In this document: in pieces, positions 31,954 through 41,317 of the stretch
Layout: every line of letters starts with the position of its first letter
How positions within the stretch are numbered: position 1 is the first letter of the stretch
Source: JBBRMW01 sp965246845
GTDB taxonomy: Bacteria > Chloroflexota > Anaerolineae > Aggregatilineales > UBA2796
Direction of reading: 5' to 3'
Length of the DNA: 64,000 nt
NCBI GenBank assembly: GCA_965246845.1
Contig: CBDFFR010000007.1
Coordinates: forward strand, 34,479-98,478
The notes under the pieces: generated by a model
Told to the model about the DNA's origin: nothing
Seen by the model: the letters and a program-made list of their open reading frames with translations, nothing else
Database searches by the model: none
Program-made: the position numbers and the translations under genes

Positions 31954-33654
31954 TCAGGAACAAACCGCTCCCTTATCCGCAGAGGTGACGAGCCGCGCAT
32001 ACTTCGCGAGTGCACCCGTCGTGTAGTGCGGCGCGATAGGCTTCCACGCACTCAAACGGCGCTGGATTTCGTCATCTGCGACTTCGAGCATGAGTGACCC
32101 GGTGTGCGTATCGATGCTGACGATGTCGCCGTCCTGCACAATCGCGATGGGACCGCCGACCATCGCCTCCGGCGCGATGTGGCCGACCATCAGGCCATGC
32201 GTGCCACCGGAGAAGCGCCCGTCGGTGATTAGCAATATATCCTGCCCCAACCCCTGCCCGACAAGCGCCGCCGTAACCGCCAGCATTTCGCGCATCCCAG
32301 GCCCGCCCTTCGGACCTTCATAGCGAATTACCACGACGTCGTTCTTCTGGATCGTGCGCTTTTGAATCGCATCGAAGCACTCCTCCTCGCTGTCGAAGAC
32401 GCGCGCCGGGCCGCGATGTGTCTCATGCCCATCCAGCCCGACGACCTTCACGACTGCGCCATCCGGGGCGAGGTTCCCCTTGAGAATGACCAGCCCGCCC
32501 GATGGTGAAAGCGGGTTCGTGTAGTGGCGCAGCACGGGTTGATCCGGGTTGAAGACGACATCCGCGAGATTTTCCGCGATGGTCTTTCCGGTGACGGTGA
32601 GCGCGTCGCCATGCAGGAAACCGCCATCCAGAAGCTGCTTCATCACCTGCGGGATGCCGCCGATATTGTCCAAATCCTGCATGACGTATTTGCCGCCCGG
32701 CTTCATCGAGGCGAGCAGCGGTGTCCGGTGGCTGATCTCGTTGATGTCTTCGAGCGTGAGCGGGACATTGGCTTCCTGCGCGATAGCGAGGATGTGCAGC
32801 GCAAGGTTGGTCGAACCGCCAAGCGAGACCGCCACTGCGATAGCATTCTCGAAGGCTTTGCGGGTCATGATGTCGCGTGGGGTGATGTTCCGCTCGATCA
32901 GGTGCAGCACAGCGACCCCGCTGGCCTGTGCAATCTCCTCACGAGTCGTGCCGACGCACATGGGCGACGCCGAACCGGGGAGCGCCATTCCAATCGCTTC
33001 CGCGACGCTCGACATGGTGTTAGCGGTGAACATCCCGCCGCAGCTCCCCGCAGCCGGACACGCCGCGCACTCCAATTCATAGAGTTCGGCTTCGGTCATT
33101 GTCCCGGCTTCGACGCGGCCAACCGCCTCGAATACGTCCACAATCGTGACATCCTTGCCGCGATAATGCCCCGGCTGGATGCTCCCGCCATAGACGAACA
33201 CGCCCGGCAGGTTCATCCGCGCGAGACCCATCAGCGACCCCGGCAAGCTCTTATCGCAGCCCGCCAGCGCGACCAGCGCATCGTAGCGGTGCGCCCGCAT
33301 CATCAATTCAATCGAATCGGCAATCACTTCGCGACTGACGAGCGAGGCTTTCATGCCTTCGTGTCCCATCGCAATCGCATCCGAGACGGCAATCGCCACG
33401 AATTCACGCGGGGTTCCGCCCGCTTCCGTGATGCCCTGCTTGGCGAAATCCGCGAGGACATCCAGCCGGATGTTGCAGGGCGTGGCCTCGTTCCATGTGC
33501 TGGAGACGCCGATGAACGGCTTGCGCAAATCCTCGTCGCCCAAGCCCATCGCGCGCAGCATGGCGCGGTGTGGCGCTTTATCCATCGGTTTGGTGATACC
33601 GTGACTGGGTAATTCGTGGTCGATGTGCAGTTCGGTTTTGGCCGGGGAGGACAT
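31954..33654 (-). CDS. ilvD: Dihydroxy-acid dehydratase
   Basis: The 566-residue Fe-S enzyme makes 2-oxo acids for valine, leucine and isoleucine. The cluster cysteines are seen in NEATPCNIRLD, VALAGCDKSLPG and CPAAGSCGGMFTANTM. Other marks are PFIGVSSTWN, GGSTNLALHILAIA and ITDGRFSGGTHGLMVGH near the C-terminus. Length and motif order match the family. The gene is alone; no ilvBHC neighbours are in the window. An inverted repeat and TACACT-like -10 lie just upstream near 33690. Confidence 0.96.
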   Translation of the reverse strand: MSSPAKTELHIDHELPSHGITKPMDKAPHRAMLRAMGLGDEDLRKPFIGVSSTWNEATPCNIRLDVLADFAKQGITEAGGTPREFVAIAVSDAIAMGHEGMKASLVSREVIADSIELMMRAHRYDALVALAGCDKSLPGSLMGLARMNLPGVFVYGGSIQPGHYRGKDVTIVDVFEAVGRVEAGTMTEAELYELECAACPAAGSCGGMFTANTMSSVAEAIGMALPGSASPMCVGTTREEIAQASGVAVLHLIERNITPRDIMTRKAFENAIAVAVSLGGSTNLALHILAIAQEANVPLTLEDINEISHRTPLLASMKPGGKYVMQDLDNIGGIPQVMKQLLDGGFLHGDALTVTGKTIAENLADVVFNPDQPVLRHYTNPLSPSGGLVILKGNLAPDGAVVKVVGLDGHETHRGPARVFDSEEECFDAIQKRTIQKNDVVVIRYEGPKGGPGMREMLAVTAALVGQGLGQDILLITDGRFSGGTHGLMVGHIAPEAMVGGPIAIVQDGDIVSIDTHTGSLMLEVADDEIQRRLSAWKPIAPHYTTGALAKYARLVTSADKGAVCS

Positions 33655-33779
33655 GAAACGGCGCTCCTGAATTTTTTGGAAAGTTCAGGGAGTGTAGCGC
33701 GGTTTGGAAGCGCGGCAAAGTGACCGCGCAATCGATTTCGCGGGTGTGGCGCATTGGCTCCGCAGCGCAGTTGATATTG

Positions 33780-34589
33780 TCACCGTCCTTGCAGCATCAT
33801 CCGCACCGGCTCGCGCCAGATGAGCATGATCAGCGTCCCGATCACGATGTATTGACCATACGGAAGCGCGGTAAACATCACGTACTTGCCGCGCCCGACC
33901 CACTGAATGATCAAATAGATAATCGCGCCAAACGCGCCGAGGAACACCGTCAGCAGGATCGCAAAGATGAGCGCCTGCCAGCCGAGCATGAAGCCGGAAA
34001 GCGTCGCGAGCAGCACATCCCCGAAGCCGAACGCGACTTCATCCACCGCCTCGCCGCGTGCGCTCGCCATCACGCTGATGAACAGCACGCCGCCTAGGAA
34101 GAAAATGAAGAACAGTCCAAACCCGACCGCGCCGCCGATCAGATAATCCTGAAAGGGAACGACTCCCGCTACTGCGGAACCGACCAGCGCGATGACGCAC
34201 GCCGGGACGATCACCACGTAGAGGATCAAGCGATGTTCGAGGTCGATCACGGTAATCAGCATCAAAAAGAAAATATAGAGCATCCAGATTACGGAGCGAA
34301 CGCTCACCGGGAATGCGAGCGCGATATAGACATACAGCGCGATCATCCCAACTTCAACCAGCGGATAGCGCCAACTGAGTTTCGCGCCACCTGCCGATGT
34401 CCGCGCGCTCGTCAGGAACGCGAGCAGCCCCGACCACGCCTTGCGAGGCCGCGCCGTACCATCGGGATACTTCGGCATTTGCGGGAGGAACCGATGCGGG
34501 AAGGTATCAGACAACCAGTTCACGACCGCGCCGAGCAGCAAGCCCGCGACGGCTGCGAATATTGCGAAAACCAGATTTCCCGCTGTCAT
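33780..34589 (-). CDS. Prepilin peptidase-like membrane protease (A24)
   Basis: The 269-residue protein has about seven membrane helices and the two catalytic Asp motifs of type IV prepilin peptidases: VIDLEHRLIL near residue 115 and AFGFGDVLLATLSGFMLG near 187. The N-terminal methylase domain seems reduced: its zinc cysteines are absent, and it holds only SDTFPHRFLP and a short loop. It would cut leader peptides of pilins, and may serve the tadC-tadB system at 47-49 kb. The start overlaps the xylB stop by the ATGA quadruplet. Confidence 0.88.
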   Translation of the reverse strand: MTAGNLVFAIFAAVAGLLLGAVVNWLSDTFPHRFLPQMPKYPDGTARPRKAWSGLLAFLTSARTSAGGAKLSWRYPLVEVGMIALYVYIALAFPVSVRSVIWMLYIFFLMLITVIDLEHRLILYVVIVPACVIALVGSAVAGVVPFQDYLIGGAVGFGLFFIFFLGGVLFISVMASARGEAVDEVAFGFGDVLLATLSGFMLGWQALIFAILLTVFLGAFGAIIYLIIQWVGRGKYVMFTALPYGQYIVIGTLIMLIWREPVRMMLQGR

Positions 34590-36091
34590 GCGCTGTTGTC
34601 TTCAAAGGCAGCAAGCTGCGCGTTGACCTCACGCAGCGCCGGGTAGACCGCGCGGAAGGCTGGATAGAGCGCCTCATATGCGCGTCGGCCTTCGGTCGTC
34701 GGCGCGGTCTCATCGACTTTGCGGATAATCTGCGCGCACGCGGTCGGCACATCCGGGTAAGCGCCCGCGCCCACAGTCGCGAGGATTGCCGCGCCGAAAG
34801 CTGCGCCTTCGGTCGTGTTCACCGTATAGAGCGGCAGGCCGATGATGTCCGTCGTCAATTGCCGCCAGACCGCGCTATTCGCCGCGCCGCCGCTGATCGC
34901 CGCGCTCTCTGGCTGAATGCCCGTTGCGCGCAGCAATTCGACCAGATCGCGCATCCCGAACGAGACGCCTTCCATCACCGCGCGGGTCATATGCGCGAGG
35001 CCGTGCCGCAGCGTCAATCCAGCGAAGCTGCCACGCGCGAGCGGGTCCGGGTGCGGGTGGCGTTCGCCGCTCAGGTACGGCGCGAAGAGCAGCCCGCCCG
35101 ACCCCGCCGTAACGCTCGCGGCCAGTTCGCTCAATTGCTCGTAACTACGATCCGGCGCAAGTTCATCGTGCAGCCAGCGCAGGCTGCCCGCCGCGCTCAA
35201 CATCACGCCCATCGAGAACCATGCGCCCGGTATCGCGTGGCAGAAGGTATGCAGGCGGCCTTCCGGCTCCGGCAGGTAGCGATCCGCCGCCGTGAACGCA
35301 ACGCCCGATGTGCCAATCGTGAGGCTCGTCTGCCCGTTCAGGACGATACCGCTGCCGACCGCGCCCGCAGGCTGGTCGCCAGCCCCGCCGATGATCGGCG
35401 TCCCGACACACAGACCCGTCGCGGCGGCTCCGGCTTCGCTCACCGTCGCGGAGCGGTCCGTCGATTCGCACAGGTCGGGCAGCCACGCGCGCGGAATATC
35501 GAGCGCTGCGATTAGTTCATCCGACCATTTGCGGTTGCGGATGTCCATCAGCGCGATGCCTGAACCATCCGCAACATCGGCCACATATGCGCCGCTCAGT
35601 TTCAACCGGACGTAATCCTTCGGGAGCAGGATATGCGCGATTTGCGCGTAGATTTCCGGCTCGTTGTCGCGTATCCAGAGCAGCTTCGGCGCGGTGAAGC
35701 CGGGCAGCATCATGCTTCCTATGTGTTCATATAGCTGCGTCGCGCCGAACGTCTCCGTAATCGCTGCGCACTGCGGACCGCTGCGCTGGTCGTTCCAGAG
35801 CATCGCAGGCCGCAACGGGTGGTTATCTTTATCGAGAGCAGTCAGGCCGTGCATCTGCCCGGTGAGGCTGATCGCCGCGACCTCTTCCGCCGGGATAACC
35901 GTCAGCACGTCACGGATCGCGGCGCTACTGGCCTGCCACCATTCCGCCGGGTCCTGTTCCGACCAGAGCGGGCGCGGCGTGGAGAGCGTGTGTCCGAAAC
36001 TTTTGGTGACGATTACCTCGCCCGTCGCGTTCATCACGAGCGCTTTGGAAGCTGTCGTGCTGACATCCAGCCCGATGTAATATGCAGGCAT
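34586..36091 (-). CDS. xylB: Xylulokinase (FGGY family)
   Basis: The 501-residue sugar kinase phosphorylates D-xylulose. FGGY features are YIGLDVSTTASKALV at the ATP site, SLTGQMHGLTALD with the MHG signature, LWNDQRSGPQC, GGAGDQPAGAVGSG, and ISGGAANSAVWRQLTTD at the C-terminus. MHG and the DQR segment point to xylulokinase. AGAGG eight bases upstream supports ATG 36091. It is coupled to the prepilin peptidase gene by overlap though their functions are unrelated. No xylose isomerase gene is seen. Confidence 0.92.
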   Translation of the reverse strand: MPAYYIGLDVSTTASKALVMNATGEVIVTKSFGHTLSTPRPLWSEQDPAEWWQASSAAIRDVLTVIPAEEVAAISLTGQMHGLTALDKDNHPLRPAMLWNDQRSGPQCAAITETFGATQLYEHIGSMMLPGFTAPKLLWIRDNEPEIYAQIAHILLPKDYVRLKLSGAYVADVADGSGIALMDIRNRKWSDELIAALDIPRAWLPDLCESTDRSATVSEAGAAATGLCVGTPIIGGAGDQPAGAVGSGIVLNGQTSLTIGTSGVAFTAADRYLPEPEGRLHTFCHAIPGAWFSMGVMLSAAGSLRWLHDELAPDRSYEQLSELAASVTAGSGGLLFAPYLSGERHPHPDPLARGSFAGLTLRHGLAHMTRAVMEGVSFGMRDLVELLRATGIQPESAAISGGAANSAVWRQLTTDIIGLPLYTVNTTEGAAFGAAILATVGAGAYPDVPTACAQIIRKVDETAPTTEGRRAYEALYPAFRAVYPALREVNAQLAAFEDNSA

Positions 36092-36151
36092 TGAAAAGCC
36101 TCTTGTGGATTGCAAAGCATAGTGCGTGGATGATACAGCGCGAAAGCGGGT

Positions 36152-37126
36152 TTAGACAAACTGCGCGGGACCGCCCGCCTTCGCGCGCAGGACATCACCT
36201 ACGCCATCCAGATCACGCAGCCGCGTCTCCACCTCGTCCACATCGCTCGACAGGCAAATGCAATGCACATTCGCACCTGCATCGATGGTGTAGCAGACGG
36301 GCAGGCCGCCCGCGCGCCAGCGCCGCACCTGCTCCATGACGGTCAGGGTCGCGGGCTGCCAGTAGAAAAGCGGCGGCGTCCCGGTCATCATAACGCTGTG
36401 CATCACCGTCGAGTCCAGTTCGACCACATCCGCAAATTTTGCAAAGTCGCGGGTGAGGATCGCTTCCTTACAGGTCGCGACACGCGACGCCGCGCCCTGT
36501 ACACGCGCGGCTTGCAGGGGGCTGGTCTTCGCGATGGCGTGGCCTTCCGTACTACCCGTCTCCTTATGCTTCGTGGAGACAATAGCGACACAATCCACGA
36601 GGTCCCAATGATCAGCGGGCGCGAAACTTTCCGCGTAACTCGTCTCGTGCGAGTCCCCGACGTACCACTCCACAAAGCCACCTGGCACGGAACGCGAGGC
36701 CGACCCCGACCCCAGCCGTGCGAGGGCGCTCAACTCCGGCTCGCTCAGGTCCAGCCCAATCGCGCGTGAGGCGGCCAGCGCCAGCGCCGCGAACGCCGAC
36801 GCTGAAGACGCGATCCCGGCTCCGGTCGGGAAGTTGTTCTCCGATTGCACGCGCGCCTTGAGTTCACTCCCGGCTCTGTGCCGCACCTGATCCAGAAAGT
36901 CGGAGACGCGCGCAGCGGCATTCCCGGTCGCAAGTACGCCGCCAATCGTGATTTCATCATCTGCGAGCGAGTCATCGAAGGTAACAGTCGTGGTCGTCGT
37001 CAGCCCGTCCAGATTCATCGAGAGCGACCCGCTGACGGGCAGGCGCAGGTGGTCGTCGCGGTTTCCCCAGTATTTCACGAAAGCAATATTGGAGAGGGCG
37101 CGGGCGGTTGCTTTGTTGTCAGCCAT
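36152..37126 (-). CDS. mvaD: Diphosphomevalonate decarboxylase
   Basis: The 324-residue GHMP-kinase-fold enzyme makes isopentenyl diphosphate in the mevalonate route. Seen are SNIAFVKYWGNRDD at the substrate site, the ATP loop FPTGAGIASSASAFAALA, GSGSASRSVPGGFVEW, and YTIDAGANVHCICL with the catalytic Asp. Phosphomevalonate decarboxylases in some Chloroflexi and archaea share this fold, so the exact phosphorylation state of the substrate is open. Most bacteria use the MEP route; a mevalonate gene is a helpful lineage clue. It stands alone, with no other pathway gene in the window. Confidence 0.9.
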   Translation of the reverse strand: MADNKATARALSNIAFVKYWGNRDDHLRLPVSGSLSMNLDGLTTTTTVTFDDSLADDEITIGGVLATGNAAARVSDFLDQVRHRAGSELKARVQSENNFPTGAGIASSASAFAALALAASRAIGLDLSEPELSALARLGSGSASRSVPGGFVEWYVGDSHETSYAESFAPADHWDLVDCVAIVSTKHKETGSTEGHAIAKTSPLQAARVQGAASRVATCKEAILTRDFAKFADVVELDSTVMHSVMMTGTPPLFYWQPATLTVMEQVRRWRAGGLPVCYTIDAGANVHCICLSSDVDEVETRLRDLDGVGDVLRAKAGGPAQFV

Positions 37127-37193
37127 GAAGAGTTATGCCTTTTTGGTTCTATAATTTAGCATGGTTGCATATTCAAGCGCATAACCGCGGAGA

Positions 37194-37658
37194 GTGGGCA
37201 GCGTGTCTAATTCGTGCTTCATTACACCATATGATCCGAAGGCTTGGGAAGACCCAGACGATAAAAGAGAGAAGCCGAAAAGCGATCTTAAAATTTGGCG
37301 TGAGATATTTCGTACTGCCTTAATTGACCGTTGGACATCAGCGGAAGTACAGGAGGACTATTTCGGAGGATGGATACTGACAAAAGGAAAAGCTACTCCG
37401 CAAGGCATTTCAGACGAAGTGCGTATTCTCCTTCACGATGATCATCAGGTTGTAAGTTTTAATAACCATTTGTCCCCGCTCACTTTGGAATTCATCTTGT
37501 GGTATCGTGAGTTTGTCCCGGAGCGTTACCCCCTCTACTTTTTCGATTCAACATCCTGGGATCGCCTGCTATTAACAACAAAAACAAGTGCGGCGGATAT
37601 TGCAGCATTTTTCAATAGATGGGATGATTTAGCTAATAAAAATCGTAATTGCTGGTAA
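37194..37658 (+). CDS. Unknown AT-rich orphan
   Basis: The 154-residue product reads MGSVSNSCFITPYDPKAWED and is rich in Trp and Phe (IWREIFRTALIDRW, FILWYREFVPERYPLYFFD). It has no signal peptide or motif I recognise. GTG starts at 37194 or 37203, with GGAGA just before. Its base content is lower in GC than mvaD beside it, like the orphans at 12330 and 60563. It is convergent with a LacI fragment, overlapping its end by 30 bases. Confidence 0.6.
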   Translation: MGSVSNSCFITPYDPKAWEDPDDKREKPKSDLKIWREIFRTALIDRWTSAEVQEDYFGGWILTKGKATPQGISDEVRILLHDDHQVVSFNNHLSPLTLEFILWYREFVPERYPLYFFDSTSWDRLLLTTKTSAADIAAFFNRWDDLANKNRNCW

Positions 37659-37811
37659 AAGCAGCCTGTAACCAAGCTCTGTTATCGCCTGTTGGACACG
37701 TTGCCGAAGTTCAAGTGAGAGCTGATCTTCTTCGCGGAGGACTTTGGAGACCGTCTGATAGCTTACACCTGCGTGTTTGGCGACCGCTTTTAATGTAATT
37801 CGCGTTGTCAC
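37629..37811 (-). pseudogene. LacI-family regulator, DNA-binding domain only
   Basis: From a GTG at 37811 the 60 residues read TTRITLKAVAKHAGVSYQTV then SKVLREEDQLSLELRQRVQ and AITELGYRL. This is the LacI helix-turn-helix and the start of the hinge, followed at once by a stop. The sugar-binding core is absent and is not found downstream. It is most likely a broken gene; a free LacI headpiece would have little affinity. The longer frame to 37988 adds unrelated residues. Confidence 0.7.
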
Positions 37812-38073
37812 GAAAGGATGACCTGGAAAAAAAGTATTGTTCAAGCGAACGTTCGCCTGATGGAGGGCTTCACGCATATTTAAATAGTCGCAAATACAAA
37901 AGCCCGTGTCGGGCCATTGGATGCGTCTCATTTTTGTGTGCGCGTGAGTTGAGCTATACTGTGTGACGTGCTTCGATAAAATGCGCAATCTGTCTCTCTA
38001 TCGAACACACGAGATGTTATATTATGAAGCCGTTTCGTGGTTCAACTTTACCAACTTGTATGGAGCCTGTTCA

Positions 38074-38448
38074 ATGACTGTCGGGCAGCGCCTCAAGCAA
38101 AAACGTAAAGCATTGGGACTGACGCAGACTGTCCTCGCCAAAACGCTTGGCGTCGGTCAGGACCAGATCGCGCGTTGGGAGGGTGGCGTGTATACGCCGT
38201 CACGGGAGCAAATTGTGGCGCTCTCGCGTGCGCTGAACGTTACGACCGATTGGCTGCTCGGAATGACCCGGGAGAACGAGACACGGCTAACTGGAGAGTC
38301 TCTGTCACCCGACGAGCAGCGGCTCATCGAACTCTACCGGGACGGACAACTGCCGATCAGCATCCAGCAACTTCTCCTTAGCCTCAGCGGGCGGGATGCC
38401 GAGGAAAATCTGGTCGAAGATACACCCGACGAGTCGAATGTTTCCTGA
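38074..38448 (+). CDS. XRE-family helix-turn-helix regulator
   Basis: The 124-residue protein starts MTVGQRLKQKRKALGLTQTV and has a full HTH_3 domain in residues 1-65: LAKTLGVGQDQIARWEGGVY, TPSREQIVALSRALNVTTDW. The C-terminal half is a helical linker with LSPDEQRLIELYRDGQLP. It probably represses a small local operon. GGAG nine bases ahead supports ATG 38074; a longer frame to 37963 adds non-conserved residues. The neighbouring genes do not reveal its target. Confidence 0.85.
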   Translation: MTVGQRLKQKRKALGLTQTVLAKTLGVGQDQIARWEGGVYTPSREQIVALSRALNVTTDWLLGMTRENETRLTGESLSPDEQRLIELYRDGQLPISIQQLLLSLSGRDAEENLVEDTPDESNVS

Positions 38449-38619
38449 ATGTAAGTAGCAGCGGATCGCCATCTGCGTCACCATATTGATCCGACGGTAG
38501 CCTTCGACAAGCTGTTGCTCATGCCGTGTCAGCGGGTCACCCCAATCTTCCGGGCAGGACAAATTCGGCACTCGAATGATGATATAGGACGTTGTGGTTG
38601 ACAGGTCGCTCTGCGGCAT
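38305..38619 (-). CDS. Doubtful small gene overlapping the XRE gene
   Basis: The 104-residue frame begins MPQSDLSTTTSYIIIRVPNL and has a protein-like front half up to about residue 64 (LTRHEQQLVEGYRRINMVTQ). Its second half is antisense to the 3' end of the XRE gene. The LTRHEQQLVEGYR part resembles the LSPDEQRLIELYR linker of the XRE protein itself, so it might be a relic of a related regulator. It may well not be expressed. Confidence 0.3.
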   Translation of the reverse strand: MPQSDLSTTTSYIIIRVPNLSCPEDWGDPLTRHEQQLVEGYRRINMVTQMAIRCYLHSGNIRLVGCIFDQIFLGIPPAEAKEKLLDADRQLSVPVEFDEPLLVG

Positions 38620-38985
38620 GGTTCATCTGTATTCTACGGATTACCATCATAGAACAAAAAATCTATACAATCAATCAACCTGAAACAAATTTTTCAGGAG
38701 AGGTGGGGCGGCGGCAGTGCGTAGTGATGCAGTTGAACTAGCATTGAGACAAGCACGGGTCCTGGTTTAATTCACCTGCTCAAATCCGGGCGAGCAGGGT
38801 TTCCTGCACATATCGGCTCATCTAAAACTCCTGAAAAACTGATCTTTCAAATGGGAGACATTCGGGAATATAGCGATTAGGGTGTAACGGCGGCAACCTT
38901 TATGGGGATCCGCAAACACGGCGGGGAGATGCGATGAGCGCGTGCAGTTGTATCACACTATTCAAAGTGGCCGTGAAGCCCGGTC
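38620..38985. other. Gene-free stretch
   Basis: No convincing frame, RNA or promoter is seen. A small inverted repeat CCTGAA/TTCAGG (38679-38698, AT-rich loop) is the only structure. Confidence 0.5.
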
Positions 38986-40230
38986 CTACGCCGCTGCGCG
39001 CACCTGTCCCGCCCGCATCAAGATCACGCCATTCAGCACCAGCGCACACACACCGCACAGGATCACCGCGTTCGCTACGCCCGCCGCTTCCGCAAACGCG
39101 CCAAGCGCGACCGCCGCGAAGGGGGCGAGGCCGGAGAAAGTCAGCGCGTACATACTCATCACGCGCCCCCGGAATTCGTCCGGTACAGCGCTTTGAATAA
39201 GCGTGTTCGTCACGACGAATTGCAGGATTAATGTGAATCCAGCCAGCAAGGTTAGCACGAACGCAGTGGGAATCGTGTTCGTCAGGCCAAAAATGACAGT
39301 GAATATGGGCGCAAGCGTCGCCATCACGATCAGGACGTGGCCGCGTCCGTAGCGCCGTGCGAAATACGCGACCAGCACTGTCGCCAGCACCGCGCCAAGT
39401 CCATTGGCCGCGCTCAAAATTGCATAGGCCTGGTCCGGCGAATTCAACACGCGGTCCGCAAAGGCGGGCATCAGCGTAATCACATTGAAGCTGAACACCG
39501 CGCCGACCGCCGCGAGCAGCAGCAGCGGACCGATCACAGTATGGTTGCGCGAAAATGATACGCTTTCGCGGAGTTGCAGCAGCGGTTGCAGGCTGACCAC
39601 GCGGCTCGGCCTGCGTTCGACGCGCATCAGTAGCAGGCAAACCAGCACCGCGAGGAACGATACGCCGTTGATGAAGAAGCACCACGCCGGACCGAGCGCC
39701 ACCAGCGCCAGCCCCGCCGCGCTCGGTCCCAATACGCGGCTGCCATTGTAGACCGTAGAGGCGAGCGAAATGCCGCTCTGCATATCTTCCTTGCCGACCA
39801 GATCGACCGTCAACGATTGCCGCGCCGGAATATCCAGCGTGTTCGTCATGCCGAGAAAGAACGCAAGCGCGACGACATGCCAGACCTGCACCACGCCCGC
39901 GAAGGTCAACCCGGCCAGAACAAAGGCGAGAATCATCTGCGCGGTTTGCGTGATGATCACGAGTTTGTGACGCTGGTAACGCTCCACCGCCGCACCCGCG
40001 ACCGACCACAGCAACAGCGAGGGCAACCCGCTCGCGCACGAGACGATGCCAAGCCACAACTCCGATTTGGTCAAACTGAAGACGAGCCAGCCCTGCGCGA
40101 CGATCTGCATCCACGTCCCGGACATGGAAATGATCTGTCCGACGATGAGCAGCCGAAAATTAGGATATTTTAGAGCGCTGAATGCGGCGGGGAGTTCGCG
40201 TCGCCGCTCGATGTGTGTACCTGCTACCAT
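38986..40230 (-). CDS. MFS transporter (EntS/MFS_3-like)
   Basis: The 414-residue protein has 12 predicted membrane segments. Starting motifs FSALKYPNFRLLIVGQIISM and SGTWMQIVAQGWLVFSLT, the short GxxxER loop AVERYQRHKL, and later ESVSFSRNHTVIGPLLLL and VPDEFRGRVMSMYAL are typical of the MFS_3 group, which includes enterobactin exporter EntS. It is likely an exporter of a small molecule. The gene lies four bases from the secreted sugar-dehydrogenase-like gene, so they may share a message. The substrate is unknown. Confidence 0.9.
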   Translation of the reverse strand: MVAGTHIERRRELPAAFSALKYPNFRLLIVGQIISMSGTWMQIVAQGWLVFSLTKSELWLGIVSCASGLPSLLLWSVAGAAVERYQRHKLVIITQTAQMILAFVLAGLTFAGVVQVWHVVALAFFLGMTNTLDIPARQSLTVDLVGKEDMQSGISLASTVYNGSRVLGPSAAGLALVALGPAWCFFINGVSFLAVLVCLLLMRVERRPSRVVSLQPLLQLRESVSFSRNHTVIGPLLLLAAVGAVFSFNVITLMPAFADRVLNSPDQAYAILSAANGLGAVLATVLVAYFARRYGRGHVLIVMATLAPIFTVIFGLTNTIPTAFVLTLLAGFTLILQFVVTNTLIQSAVPDEFRGRVMSMYALTFSGLAPFAAVALGAFAEAAGVANAVILCGVCALVLNGVILMRAGQVRAAA

Positions 40231-40233
40231 TCG

Positions 40234-41244
40234 TTACGATGCCTTTTTTGTGATCCGATCAATTTTGCCGCCGTCGAAATCAACGACGAGCAGCCCGCCC
40301 TCTTTATCCAGCAGGAGCGCGATTGCGCGCGCGGAGAGCGTTGAAAAATCCGCGACCTTGCCCGTTGTATCGACGCTGACGAGGCGCGGCGGCTTGCCCC
40401 AGAACAGCGAGACAATCCATTGCCCATCGAAGTAGGCTACTCCGGTCGGTGTGTTCTGCGGGTCGAAGAGCGCGAGCGGGACATCCGTATCCGCGCAGAT
40501 GTTGCGGTTGCCGCCCCACGCGGAATTCTCTAACTGATTGGCATAACACTGCGGCCAGCCGAAGTTGCTCCCACGATAGACGATATTCAGCTCTTCCGGC
40601 GGCTGCCCCACGCCCGGTACGTCGCCATCGCCAATTTCGGTTGTGACCATCTGCTTTGTGGTCGGGTTCCACGCCATCGAATAGGCATTCTTGAGGCCGC
40701 GTGCATAGACTTGCCGCGTGTTGGTCCCCGGCTTCATGAAATAGATCACGCCGGAAGTGCGGACATCGCCCTCGTTGCCCGTGCTTTGGAAGTACAGGTT
40801 GCCATCCGGTCCGAGGAAAATTTGCCCGTTGGAGCGGCCATTGAAAATCAGCGAGTCCGCGAAGACAGGTTGCGGCGGGCTGAGTTTGCCGTCCTTGAAA
40901 TTGCTGACGAGGATCGTATTCCGCGCGACGATGTAAAGCAGGTCGCCTGCGAATGCCAAGCCGGTCGGTTTATACAACCCGTCGAGAAGCGGTTCGGGCG
41001 CTGCACCTTCTTTTGCGATGCGGACCACACGACCCACGCGATCCTCTTCGCCGCCATTGAGTTCGGTCGCGTATAGCGCACCATCCGGTCCGTAGGTGAG
41101 GTGTGTCGGCAGGTTGAGACCCGTCGCGAACAGATGTGACTCGTACCCCGCGCGGAGGGTGTTGCCTTGCGCGGCAGCACGGCTGGAGGTGAACGATAGG
41201 GTGAGCAGCAGACAAGCGAGCAATACAGCTTTACGATACAGCAT
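40234..41244 (-). CDS. Secreted glucose/sorbosone dehydrogenase-like propeller protein
   Basis: The 336-residue protein has a signal peptide (AVLLACLLLTLSFTSSRAAA, cut near residue 25). The rest is a beta-propeller: FATGLNLPTHLTYGPDGALY, YKPTGLAFAGDLLYI, NGQIFLGPDGNLYF, RGLKNAYSMAWNP, NFGWPQCYA. This is the pattern of PQQ-dependent glucose/sorbosone dehydrogenases. It is rather short and I see no clear PQQ-binding His/Arg set, so an enzyme role is not certain; it may be a lectin-like propeller. It lies next to the MFS gene on the same strand. Confidence 0.78.
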   Translation of the reverse strand: MLYRKAVLLACLLLTLSFTSSRAAAQGNTLRAGYESHLFATGLNLPTHLTYGPDGALYATELNGGEEDRVGRVVRIAKEGAAPEPLLDGLYKPTGLAFAGDLLYIVARNTILVSNFKDGKLSPPQPVFADSLIFNGRSNGQIFLGPDGNLYFQSTGNEGDVRTSGVIYFMKPGTNTRQVYARGLKNAYSMAWNPTTKQMVTTEIGDGDVPGVGQPPEELNIVYRGSNFGWPQCYANQLENSAWGGNRNICADTDVPLALFDPQNTPTGVAYFDGQWIVSLFWGKPPRLVSVDTTGKVADFSTLSARAIALLLDKEGGLLVVDFDGGKIDRITKKAS

Positions 41245-41317
41245 GTGTTAATTCGATCCATGACTCAGCAATCTACATTATCGCACGCTTAAGGTGCGTT
41301 GGGATGCGCCGCCCGGC

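Noticed and set aside
32524..33612. Plus-strand frame of 362 codons
   Set aside because: It lies antisense to ilvD and has no recognisable motif; the composition is Arg/His-rich, typical of a shadow.
34397..35515. Plus-strand frame of 372 codons
   Set aside because: It is antisense to xylB and the prepilin peptidase gene, both with clear catalytic motifs.
38900..40114. Minus-strand frame of 404 codons
   Set aside because: It overlaps the MFS gene on the same strand in another frame and is Arg/Gly-rich without membrane pattern.
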